A stretch of DNA of 42,780 bases. It comes from Desulfurococcaceae archaeon UBA285 (GTDB lineage Archaea > Thermoproteota > Thermoprotei_A > Sulfolobales > Desulfurococcaceae). The notes beneath the pieces are model-generated. The model had not been told where the DNA came from. It did not search any database and saw only the letters and a program-made list of their open reading frames with translations. The stretch is from contig DADP01000027.1 of assembly GCA_002495025.1 (NCBI GenBank), positions 1 to 42,780 on the forward strand, in the 5' to 3' direction. The translations under genes were made by a program, and so were the position numbers. Shown here piece after piece: positions 8,339 through 15,914 of the stretch (its first letter is position 1; each line of letters opens with the position of its first letter).

Positions 8339-8965
8339 CTAGGCTGATATAGTCCTTCCATTGCTCCAAATAGACTCTATGTATTCTACTACTTGCCTTG
8401 CGAGTTCAGGGGAGTTTACTAATAGTGTTGTTTCATGGTTTCTCGTTAAAGCGCTTTCCGTCCAGTTGTGGCTACCTATAAACACGTATTTCCCGTCTAT
8501 TACAACTATTTTTGAGTGTGTGGTTCTACCATTGGATTCATCTAGTTTTACTGGTACACCGTTTCTCACTAGGAATTCTATTGTTTCCGGGTAGCTGTCA
8601 TATGTTTCGTCGTCGACGATTACTTTTACATCTATACCCATGTTTTTCAACTCTACTAGTTTTCTAAGTAGGATGTTTACCGGGTCATTATACTCCTTTG
8701 GATCATACTTCATTACATACATTACAACATATACACTAGTATTGGCGCTTTCAAGATAATTGGTTAGATTACCAAAGTATGCCTTGTCTGGTAGGAATAA
8801 TACACTGTTCTCTCCTAGTTGTACACCAATAGTAGTATTTATTGCTGGAATTGCTTGTTCTTGAGGTGTTTGCTGGAGTAACTCCATTGATGCAAAAAAG
8901 CCTATTACTAGTCCAGCAATGAATACTATTATGAGACTCCACGCCACGTCACTTCTACTAGGCAT
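8339..8965 (-). CDS. Phospholipase D-fold protein with membrane anchor
   Basis: About 208 residues from the ATG at 8965, with GAGGTG six bases upstream; an in-frame GTG at 8974 is the alternative. An N-terminal membrane helix (about residues 9-28) is followed by one PLD domain with a single HKD motif, THSKIVVIDGKYVFIGSHN, and a following WTESAL segment. Single-HKD proteins of this size (Nuc-like) work as dimers and cleave nucleic acid or phospholipid phosphodiester bonds. The anchor orientation suggests action at the outer face of the membrane. It precedes folE by 78 bases. Confidence 0.85.
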   Translation of the reverse strand: MPSRSDVAWSLIIVFIAGLVIGFFASMELLQQTPQEQAIPAINTTIGVQLGENSVLFLPDKAYFGNLTNYLESANTSVYVVMYVMKYDPKEYNDPVNILLRKLVELKNMGIDVKVIVDDETYDSYPETIEFLVRNGVPVKLDESNGRTTHSKIVVIDGKYVFIGSHNWTESALTRNHETTLLVNSPELARQVVEYIESIWSNGRTISA

Positions 8966-9028
8966 AATCAACACCTCTGTTTTTGACTATACTCTAGAAC
9001 TTATATATTGTATTTTGAAAACCCGGCT

Positions 9029-10162
9029 CTACGAGTGTAGTTCTCTTAATACTCCTAGTAGTCGATCTAGGTGTTCACGTCTATGATGAGGCATTAACAC
9101 TATTCTCAAAGCATTAAGTGATGGTGCTTTATACAAGTAGAATCCCTTGCTCCACAGTATTTTATATAGTTCTAACCCATACCTCTTGGATTTAAACACT
9201 ATTATTGGCAGTGTGTATGGGTATACTTCTACATCTCGTATTTTCGATAGCTCTTCATATAGGTATTTAGTGTAATTCATCATTCTAAGAGCGTTTTCTT
9301 CGTATCCCTTTAAGCCAATGGCTCTCCATGTATAGTATGATGCTATTACTGCTCCGCCTGGTCTTGTACCTAGTAGTCCGCATGATCTTCCAGCTGGCAT
9401 ATACTCCATTTCAAAACAAGTATTTTCAAGTAGTTCACTATTACTAAAGAAGAGTATGCTTGATGGAATTGGTGCAACACCGTTTTTATGCATATCTACA
9501 CTTATACTTGTCACTCCTCTGCCGATCTTTAAACTTGTTTTTATCAATCCGTGTTTGTTGAGAAATGGTATTAGTAGTCCTCCATACGCTGCATCTACAT
9601 GGAGGTATACATTGTATTTCAATGCTATCTCTGCTACTTCTTCAACCGGGTCGACTACTCCCGTCTCCGTAGTGCCAGCTGTTACTACTACTAGGCTTGG
9701 ATTGTATTCACGAATGTATTTCTCGAGGAGTACTGGGTCTACTGGTTTCAATGGATTAGTTGGTATTTTCACTAGTTTACAATTTAGTAATATACATGCT
9801 TTATCAATAGATTTATGGACTGTAGAGGGGGCTACTACAACTCTATTACCTGTTGCTCTAATAGCCGCCAGCACGGCGAGTATATTTGACTCTGTTCCAC
9901 CAGACGTGTATAACCCGTATTCTGCATTGTAGAGAGAGCCGAGTTCTCTAACTAGTTTTTCCTCGCATTCTTTTACAATGGGGAATAATACTGGGTCGTT
10001 ACCGTTAACATGTATAAACTTCATAAAGGCATATACTCCTATTTGATGAGGCCAAGTAGTCATTGAGCCGAGTATGCCTCCATCTATGTGTCTAGGTGTC
10101 TTCTCGTAGAGTTCATTTATTTCTCTTATTAATTCATCATAAGCACTCATAGACAAACCCAT
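9029..10162 (-). CDS. mfnA: PLP-dependent L-tyrosine/L-aspartate decarboxylase, MfnA-like
   Basis: Group II amino-acid decarboxylase of 377 residues. The PLP lysine is Lys226 in SISVDMHKNG, and the cofactor Asp190 lies in LHVDAAYGG. TSGGTESNILA near 86-96 is the phosphate-binding block. In archaea this family makes tyramine for methanofuran or beta-alanine for coenzyme A. A crenarchaeon without methanofuran would be expected to use it for beta-alanine, but the substrate is inferred. A second ATG five codons in (10150) could be the start, since a TATA-like CATTTAAAC lies about 29 bases before it. Confidence 0.85.
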   Translation of the reverse strand: MGLSMSAYDELIREINELYEKTPRHIDGGILGSMTTWPHQIGVYAFMKFIHVNGNDPVLFPIVKECEEKLVRELGSLYNAEYGLYTSGGTESNILAVLAAIRATGNRVVVAPSTVHKSIDKACILLNCKLVKIPTNPLKPVDPVLLEKYIREYNPSLVVVTAGTTETGVVDPVEEVAEIALKYNVYLHVDAAYGGLLIPFLNKHGLIKTSLKIGRGVTSISVDMHKNGVAPIPSSILFFSNSELLENTCFEMEYMPAGRSCGLLGTRPGGAVIASYYTWRAIGLKGYEENALRMMNYTKYLYEELSKIRDVEVYPYTLPIIVFKSKRYGLELYKILWSKGFYLYKAPSLNALRIVLMPHHRREHLDRLLGVLRELHS

Positions 10163-10222
10163 GGAGACTAAGAGTTTAAATGAGCATTTTAATCCTTGTT
10201 GGTGACAGAGAGTTGCAAAATA

Positions 10223-10231
10223 CTTTTAAAT
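10223..10231 (+). promoter_or_regulatory. TATA box of the fba-pfkB operon
   Basis: CTTTTAAAT lies about 47 bases before the fba ATG. It predicts a transcript start near 10253 and a short leader carrying GGTGG at 10264-10268, five bases from the ATG at 10274. Confidence 0.5.
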
Positions 10232-10273
10232 CTCTTTATGGATTGTTTTCTAGTGTGGTGCTTGGTGGTTTAA

Positions 10274-11095
10274 ATGATTGATTTAACATACAATACGGTT
10301 GGTAAAAGAGTTAGATTGAGTAGAATTATTGGGAGAGGTAGAAGTGTAATATTTGCATTCGACCACGGCGTGGAACACGGCCCCAAAGACTTTACTCTAG
10401 AGACATTGAACGCTAGAACAGTAATAGAGAAAGTTGTTGGATACGTAGACGCGATAATGGTATTACCTGGTATTGCAAGGTTAACATGGGATTTATGGGC
10501 TGGTAAAACAGGACTTATTGTTAAAGTAACAAGTAAAACTAATCTAAGACCAGACGAAGAAAGACTACTACAATCACCGTTTGGACTAGTAGAAGAAGCA
10601 GTAGCTCTAGGTGCAGATGGAGTGGCCGCCACCGTCTACTGGGGTAGCCAGTACGAAGACGAAATGCTTAGAGAATGGGTTTCAATTAGAAGCGCAGCTG
10701 ATTCATATGGACTACCAGCACTACAACTAGCGTATCCAAGAGGACCAGCAATTATAAACATGTATGATGTCGAAATAGTAAAATATGGTGCGAGAGCGGC
10801 TGCTGAGTCAGGTGCAGACTTGATTAAAACATATTATACCGGTAGCGCCGAGACATTTAGACAAGTAGTTGAAGCGGCGAGTGGTGTACCAGTATTAATG
10901 AGTGGTGGGCCAAAGAGAAGTAGCGACTTAGAGTTCCTAGTAGACGTCTACAATGTGATTAAAGCTGGTGGTAAAGGAGTAGTAGTTGGTAGAAACGTCT
11001 TCCAGCATAGAAACCCACGTGGAATGCTAAAAGCAATAAATGCCATTGTACACGAAGATAAAACCCCTGAAGAAGCAGTTAAACTAATCGAGTAG
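10274..11095 (+). CDS. fba: Archaeal class I fructose-bisphosphate aldolase (DhnA type)
   Basis: Cleaves fructose 1,6-bisphosphate to two triose phosphates, and runs in reverse in gluconeogenesis. 273 residues, the usual size for the archaeal type IA enzyme. The Schiff-base lysine is Lys185 in ADLIKTYYTG. The conserved FAFDHGVEHGP is near 27-37, Tyr153 lies in LQLAYPRG, and the phosphate-binding MSGGPK and GVVVGRNVFQ blocks are near the C-terminus. It is 15 bases upstream of a PfkB kinase gene, so the operon pairs consecutive glycolytic steps if that kinase is a phosphofructokinase. Confidence 0.93.
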   Translation: MIDLTYNTVGKRVRLSRIIGRGRSVIFAFDHGVEHGPKDFTLETLNARTVIEKVVGYVDAIMVLPGIARLTWDLWAGKTGLIVKVTSKTNLRPDEERLLQSPFGLVEEAVALGADGVAATVYWGSQYEDEMLREWVSIRSAADSYGLPALQLAYPRGPAIINMYDVEIVKYGARAAAESGADLIKTYYTGSAETFRQVVEAASGVPVLMSGGPKRSSDLEFLVDVYNVIKAGGKGVVVGRNVFQHRNPRGMLKAINAIVHEDKTPEEAVKLIE

Positions 11096-11110
11096 TGGGA
11101 TAGACAAGCT

Positions 11111-12034
11111 ATGAACGAGAAAACATGTGATGTAGTAACAGTTGGACACATACTCGTAGACATAAGGTTCATAGTAAACAGGTTTGCAGGCCCCGATGAA
11201 GAAGCATCAATACTATCACAGACAAGGGGTACTGGTGGATCAGCTGCAAACGTAGCAATAGGAGTATCGAGACTAGGAGGTAGAAGCGCTGTAATAGCGA
11301 AAATAGGACTCGACAGTTTCGGTAGAATAGCAATAGAAGAGTTAATGAAGGAAAACGTTGATGTATCAGGTATAAGAGTATCATTTAAAGACACTGGTTT
11401 CAGCGTTGTAATAATAGACAATGAAGGAAATATTGCAATGTACGGGTTTAAAGGAGCGGCAGAAGAGCTGGAACCAGACGACATCGACGCAAACATTATA
11501 AAGAAAGCCAAGGCACTACACATAGCTAGTCTACGAGTAGATTCTTCAATAAGAGCTGCAACACTAGCTAAGCAATACGGTGCAATAGTATCCTGGGACC
11601 CCGGTAGAAGAATGTCGCAGAAGGGACTAGACTACTTCAAAGAACTATTGAAACACGTAGACATAGTACTCGTAAATAGAAAAGAAGCAAAATACTTAAC
11701 GGGCCTCGAAGACTATAGAGAAGCAGCTAAATTAATTGCTTCTACTGGCCCACGAATAGTAATAGTGAAACGAGGCGGTGAGGGAGTATATGCACTAGTT
11801 GAAGGAGTAGAATACGATATCCCAGCATTCAAAGTCGATAAACCAGTAGATACAACTGGTGCTGGAGACGCGTTTGCAGCAGGGTTTATCCTAGGATTAG
11901 TTAGAGGATATGATACTAGAAAAGCACTCGTATACGGCAATGCCGTAGCCGCACTTAAAATACAGAGACTTGGAAGCCACAATGTACCATCACACGAAGA
12001 AGTAGTTAGATTTATATGGGAAAAGCTCTCCTAG
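11111..12034 (+). CDS. PfkB/ribokinase-family sugar kinase, probable phosphofructokinase
   Basis: 307 residues with both PfkB signatures: a Gly-rich N-terminal block TRGTGGSAANVAIGVSRLGG near 38-57 and the C-terminal VDTTGAGDAFAAGF with catalytic Asp253. ATP-dependent 6-phosphofructokinases of Aeropyrum and Desulfurococcus belong to this family, and the gene follows the aldolase gene by 15 bases, as fba and a PFK gene are paired in Thermoproteus tenax. That makes phosphofructokinase the likeliest role. A broader sugar or nucleoside kinase cannot be excluded from sequence alone. Confidence 0.82.
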   Translation: MNEKTCDVVTVGHILVDIRFIVNRFAGPDEEASILSQTRGTGGSAANVAIGVSRLGGRSAVIAKIGLDSFGRIAIEELMKENVDVSGIRVSFKDTGFSVVIIDNEGNIAMYGFKGAAEELEPDDIDANIIKKAKALHIASLRVDSSIRAATLAKQYGAIVSWDPGRRMSQKGLDYFKELLKHVDIVLVNRKEAKYLTGLEDYREAAKLIASTGPRIVIVKRGGEGVYALVEGVEYDIPAFKVDKPVDTTGAGDAFAAGFILGLVRGYDTRKALVYGNAVAALKIQRLGSHNVPSHEEVVRFIWEKLS

Positions 12035-12083
12035 TACTCGTAGTCCAATCTAGTATTGTTTTTCCACTTCTATTATAAGTAAG

Positions 12084-12123
12084 CTTAAGCCTCAAATCTA
12101 GAAAATTCTAGATGAGACTTAGC
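12084..12123. repeat. Long imperfect inverted repeat after the fba-pfkB operon
   Basis: A core of ATCTAGAA, AA, TTCTAGAT (eight-base perfect arms) is centred near 12105. The symmetry extends outward through CTC/GAG, TAAG/CTTA and GC/GC with a few bulges, spanning about 40 bases. It lies 50 bases past the pfkB stop and 55 bases before the next start. It could be a transcript-end hairpin or an operator for the gene at 12179. Confidence 0.5.
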
Positions 12124-12140
12124 CCTATTGGCGTGATTAG

Positions 12141-12149
12141 GTTTATAAA
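12141..12149 (+). promoter_or_regulatory. TATA box for the secreted protein gene at 12179
   Basis: GTTTATAAA is centred about 33 bases before the ATG at 12179. It predicts a very short leader carrying a G-rich stretch just before the ATG. It lies directly downstream of the long inverted repeat, which is therefore placed like an operator. Confidence 0.45.
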
Positions 12150-12178
12150 CTCGGGAGGAAGTATGTTATAATGGGGGT

Positions 12179-13540
12179 ATGAGAACTATACCTCTGAGTA
12201 CTCGGCTTGTCGCCATCATTGTTCTACTAGTATTAACTCTAGCATTAATTCCTATAGTTATTTCACAAGAAGACGAGTTAGAGAGACTTTATAAGAGCTG
12301 GATTGAGGGCAAACCACTAGTACTTGTAAGACTTGACACAAAAATACCAGAAGTAGATGCTGACGAATGCCTTGTGGTTGTAGGTAGATTTCCCACTAAA
12401 TTAAATCCATCACCGAATGGTAGACTGGAATATCTATATATCGAGTTTGTATCTCCGGGTTCTGTGGTAACCGTGAAGAAGTATATACCCGCGATTCCAA
12501 TTAAATTAAAATACGATGAGGAGTATAGAAGCTATATTGTTGAATACTATGAACCACAGGAATTCTTCCTCATAATACACTGTACTAAAGGCAATGAAAC
12601 CGTATTGAATTTCGGTAGGATTATCGAAGTCTACCCAAAGAGCTTAATACACAGAGAAGTAGTAGACGTAGCTAAACTCATAGAAACCACAGAATTCACT
12701 ACACAAAAAAGACCTATCACTTATGAAGAAATAGTAAGCAGAGACGAGGGTATCACCACTGCTAGTGGAGATATATATCGCGTAGATGAAGGCATATATA
12801 ACACAAATAGCCAGGTATGCAATATAACCATAATAGAGACAAGAACTGGATATAGACGCGGTGAATGTAGAACGTGGATTAGAGGACCCTATCTCTACAG
12901 TATAGAGGGTCTTAAGACGTCCTTCTGTCTTTACCACTACCCAAGGCCTTCAGCTGTATACTTAACAGCCTTTTCAGGATCCACTCTAGACCCCATTAAT
13001 CCACCGCCACTCTCAAGTAGTGGTAAGAGATTAACACCTACGAGTGGGAGTGGATGCTCTAGTGAACTCACTGGTTACTCTAGAGTTAGACTGTACTTCT
13101 TTGTTAAGTATGTATACGAGGAGTTTACAGTGTGCGGTGTTCTCTGTAGAACAATCGCGTTACTTTACCCAGATGCCATAAACCGTGTTAATACAACTTC
13201 AGCGGAGCCTCCCGAGTCGTATCCACCGCCTCGTTATCGGCCATACTGTGCTAATGGACCTTTCGTTGGTGATTGGGAGCAGTCATTTGCCGAGGGAGGG
13301 GTCTACGAGAGCGACACTCCAATAAGCTCTATAAGTGTGACGTTCTCTATTCCCTCTATCAATGGTATACCCATCCCCGTTAGCTTAAACGTGGAGTTCT
13401 ACAAAGCTGGTAGGGATGATAGTCAGTATACAACACCATACATTAAAATGATAGATGTAAGTGGTAAAACCTATCAGTGGTATTACTGGTGGTATAAATA
13501 CTGTGATTCTATGACCTATGAGATAATATTCAGCACATAA
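12179..13540 (+). CDS. Secreted cysteine-containing protein of unknown function
   Basis: 453 residues. An N-terminal signal peptide (STRLVAIIVLLVLTLALIPI) ends near residue 30. The mature part has no membrane helix and about a dozen cysteines spread through it, for example in RRGECRTWIRG, TSFCLYHYPRP and TVCGVLCRTI, which suggests disulfide bonds outside the cell. The last third is rich in Pro, Tyr and Ser, and the C-terminus holds a Trp/Tyr cluster (QWYYWWYKYC). I recognise no domain. The gene stands alone with its own TATA box and a long AT-rich 3' spacer, so it looks like an accessory or lineage-specific gene. Confidence 0.6.
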   Translation: MRTIPLSTRLVAIIVLLVLTLALIPIVISQEDELERLYKSWIEGKPLVLVRLDTKIPEVDADECLVVVGRFPTKLNPSPNGRLEYLYIEFVSPGSVVTVKKYIPAIPIKLKYDEEYRSYIVEYYEPQEFFLIIHCTKGNETVLNFGRIIEVYPKSLIHREVVDVAKLIETTEFTTQKRPITYEEIVSRDEGITTASGDIYRVDEGIYNTNSQVCNITIIETRTGYRRGECRTWIRGPYLYSIEGLKTSFCLYHYPRPSAVYLTAFSGSTLDPINPPPLSSSGKRLTPTSGSGCSSELTGYSRVRLYFFVKYVYEEFTVCGVLCRTIALLYPDAINRVNTTSAEPPESYPPPRYRPYCANGPFVGDWEQSFAEGGVYESDTPISSISVTFSIPSINGIPIPVSLNVEFYKAGRDDSQYTTPYIKMIDVSGKTYQWYYWWYKYCDSMTYEIIFST

Positions 13541-13702
13541 ATTTCTAACATGAGATATTAGCGTTAAGTAATTAAGTTTTTCTAAATATTTATTCGGCAT
13601 CCATGCATTAATTCGTGAATTTAATTGTTTTTCTCTTGCTCTATTGTTAGGGAATTGTAGATATCTAGAAGTAAATAGGTAGATTTGGTTGTTTTATGTG
13701 GG

Positions 13703-14431
13703 TTATTGTTTTCTTGTTTGGATGGGTCCTTTAACATGGATCATTAGTGGTGTTAGTATTTTTGCTATGGATAGATAAGCTGGTGTGTATACTTCTTTCT
13801 TCTTTTTCTTTACTCCTTCTAGTATTGCTCTTGCTACTTCTTCTGGTTTTACTCCTTTTTCGATTTTATATCCTGCTTTCTCGTGGAATGGTGTGACCAC
13901 TGCTCCTGGATATACTGTTAAAACGTGTATTCCTTTTTCTTCTAGTTCTCTTCGAATAATATTGACAGCGTAGTGTAGAGCTGTTTTAGTAGCGCCGTAT
14001 ACTGGTAGATCGTCTAGTAATACATATACACCAGCTGTAATCACGTATACTACCGTCGACCCTGGTTTCATAATATTCAATAGCTTCTTTGTGAGTAGTA
14101 TTGGCGTTATAAAGTTCACCATTGTCATTGATAGTAATTCTTCATCTGTGTGTTCCAGTATTTTCTTGTACAGTCCGAAACCAGCATTGTTTACTAGTAG
14201 GTCTAGTTCCCCGAGTTTCTCTCTAACCTCTCTAACTACAGTGTCTACACCACTCATACGCGATAAATCAGCTGGAACTGGTATAAAACACTCTTTAAAA
14301 CCCTCTTTGAGCTCCATTAATGCTTTTTCACTTCTAGCTACACCTATAACAGTGTTGTCTTTTTCACTACATAGTAGTTTTACTAGTTCTCTACCTATAC
14401 CAGAGGATGCACCAGTTACAAGTGCTTTCAA
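13703..14431 (-). CDS. Short-chain dehydrogenase/reductase
   Basis: Classical SDR of 242 residues with a Rossmann fold. The cofactor motif TGASSGIG is at residues 6-13, NNAG is near 86-89, and the catalytic YxxxK occurs as VYGATK. At the Tyr minus 13 position, where SDRs have the catalytic Ser, this protein has Thr (VITAG). An Arg after the second strand (GVARSEKA) suggests NADP(H). The C-terminal segment is basic and hydrophobic and might associate with the membrane. The substrate is unknown. It is 43 bases downstream of the stomatin gene on the same strand. Confidence 0.87.
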   Translation of the reverse strand: MKALVTGASSGIGRELVKLLCSEKDNTVIGVARSEKALMELKEGFKECFIPVPADLSRMSGVDTVVREVREKLGELDLLVNNAGFGLYKKILEHTDEELLSMTMVNFITPILLTKKLLNIMKPGSTVVYVITAGVYVLLDDLPVYGATKTALHYAVNIIRRELEEKGIHVLTVYPGAVVTPFHEKAGYKIEKGVKPEEVARAILEGVKKKKKEVYTPAYLSIAKILTPLMIHVKGPIQTRKQ

Positions 14432-14474
14432 TTAAACCACCAGTGTATAGTTAGAGGTAGAAGGAGAGAAAAAC

Positions 14475-15344
14475 CTAGAATGGTTTTCTCTCTTCTTTTT
14501 CACTACCGAGTATTCTACTAAATGCTCCTAGTAGTTCTAGTGGTATTACGATTTTTGTAGCGGGGCTTTGAGCAATGGATTTCAATGTCTCCATGTATTG
14601 GAGGAGTAGAGCGTTTGGTCCCAGCTTCATTGCTGCTTCTTGTATTAGTTCTAGTGCTCTCTTTTTACCCTCTGCTACTAGTACCTCGTATTGCATTTCA
14701 CCCTCTCCCTTCTTGATCATTGCTTCTCTCTGTCCTTCTGCTTCTAGTATAGCAGCTGTTTTCTTGCCCTCGGCCTCTAGGATCATTGCTCTCTTTGTTC
14801 TCTCAGCGGCCATTTGCTTGATCATTGCTTCCTGGACGTCTCTTGGCGGCTTGATCTCCTTTATCTCGACACTCGTTACCTTTATACCCCATCTATCTGT
14901 TACCTCGTCTAGTTTGGCCCTGAGAGTAGAGTTTATGTATTCTCTCTTTGCCAATACATCGTCGAGAGGCATGTCTCCAACAATAGCTCTTAGAGTGGTA
15001 ACAGCTATACCAGTGGCTGCAGTAACATAGTTTTGTACTGCTGTAACAGCGAGGTTGGGGTCGAATATCTTCATGTAGACTAATAAGTCTACATCTACTG
15101 GCGCGTTATCCTTTGTAATACATGTTTGTGGTGGAATATCCAATACGAATTCACGTAGGTCTACTTCTATGCCTCTATCGATGATTGGAACGAGGAATAC
15201 TAGTCCAGGGCCTCTAACACCCATTAGTTTACCGAGTCTAAATACAACAAGCCTCTTGTATTCTGGTATTACTTTTACATGTTGTATAATTATTACTAGG
15301 ATAATGATGATGAATAGTAGTGCAATAATGAACTCTAGAGTCAA
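14475..15344 (-). CDS. SPFH/stomatin-family membrane protein
   Basis: 289 residues. One N-terminal membrane helix (residues ~4-22) is followed by the SPFH domain (IPEYKRLVVFRLGK and the block near RGPGLVFLVPIIDR) and an Ala/Glu/Lys-rich coiled coil (about 170-230). It forms membrane oligomers that act as scaffolds. In Pyrococcus the homologue is cleaved by the NfeD-type protease 1510-N, whose counterpart here is the gene at 17368. The TTG start has GAGGGGG upstream and keeps the membrane helix; the next Met is inside the domain. Confidence 0.9.
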   Translation of the reverse strand: MTLEFIIALLFIIIILVIIIQHVKVIPEYKRLVVFRLGKLMGVRGPGLVFLVPIIDRGIEVDLREFVLDIPPQTCITKDNAPVDVDLLVYMKIFDPNLAVTAVQNYVTAATGIAVTTLRAIVGDMPLDDVLAKREYINSTLRAKLDEVTDRWGIKVTSVEIKEIKPPRDVQEAMIKQMAAERTKRAMILEAEGKKTAAILEAEGQREAMIKKGEGEMQYEVLVAEGKKRALELIQEAAMKLGPNALLLQYMETLKSIAQSPATKIVIPLELLGAFSRILGSEKEERKPF

Positions 15345-15413
15345 TTAAACCCCCTCTTTACTTAGATATAATGGAAGGCCCTGTTTAAAAAGTGTTTTTA
15401 TCGACATAGATAT

Positions 15414-15914
15414 CTATTTTTCAAATTTAAATACAGCATTGTATTCTTTACTGTGTTTTCTAAGTTTCTCTAGTATTTCAGGATTGGATTTCAATATATT
15501 GTCTACAATACTTAGATATCTAGCTACTCTCACAGCATTGGGATCTATTTTCACCAAGTCTCTTCCATCTACTACAACGTAGTGTTCTCTCTCGAGTTTC
15601 TCGCCTAGTATGTATTCTGCTTCGTTTACAGATGCTTGTAGTGTAAAACAATGTGGACTACCATCAATAGTTGCCACTATTATCCTCCTGGGTCTAGTGG
15701 ATCTCACCATACTCGCTATTTTACCATAATAGGCCGCGCTCTCTCTTTCAGGACACGCTAGTAGTACTACTCTGTTTTCAGATAGTTTTTTAAATAGTTC
15801 TGGGTTTACAAGTGGTAGACAGGCTGAGGCTATTAATACTTCTTGGTTTTCCATAAATGGTGCTTTAGCCCATGTACTCCAAATCCATGGTTTTTCACTT
15901 GGATTACATGACAT
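15414..15914 (-). CDS. Small cysteine-containing protein linked to thiC, unknown function
   Basis: 166 residues without membrane segments. Four cysteines are visible: Cys3, Cys32 (ASACLPL), Cys54 (LLACPERES) and Cys88 (GSPHCFTL). The central part, with strand LLACPE, helix YGKIASMVRSTRP, strand IIVATIDGSPHCF, recalls the ligand-carrying half of some anaerobe ferredoxin-like proteins, but the CxxC cluster motifs are missing. I do not assign a family. Its start overlaps the thiC 3' end by 11 bases, so the two are probably translationally coupled. This suggests a link to thiamin pyrimidine synthesis or to the ThiC Fe-S cluster, by inference only. Confidence 0.65.
   Translation of the reverse strand: MSCNPSEKPWIWSTWAKAPFMENQEVLIASACLPLVNPELFKKLSENRVVLLACPERESAAYYGKIASMVRSTRPRRIIVATIDGSPHCFTLQASVNEAEYILGEKLEREHYVVVDGRDLVKIDPNAVRVARYLSIVDNILKSNPEILEKLRKHSKEYNAVFKFEK

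Noticed and set aside
9456..9932. Plus-strand frame of 158 codons inside mfnA
   Set aside because: It is antisense to conserved decarboxylase motifs and has Ser/Thr-rich composition typical of a shadow frame.
10948..11523. Minus-strand frame of 191 codons across fba and pfkB
   Set aside because: It lies antisense to two clear genes and has no family signature.
12110..12140. GATGAGA and TGATTAG as possible C and C' boxes
   Set aside because: There is no CTGA at a usable distance, and the bases are explained by the inverted repeat.
14575..15030. Plus-strand frame of 151 codons inside the stomatin gene
   Set aside because: It is a shadow of the Ala/Glu-rich coiled coil read backwards.
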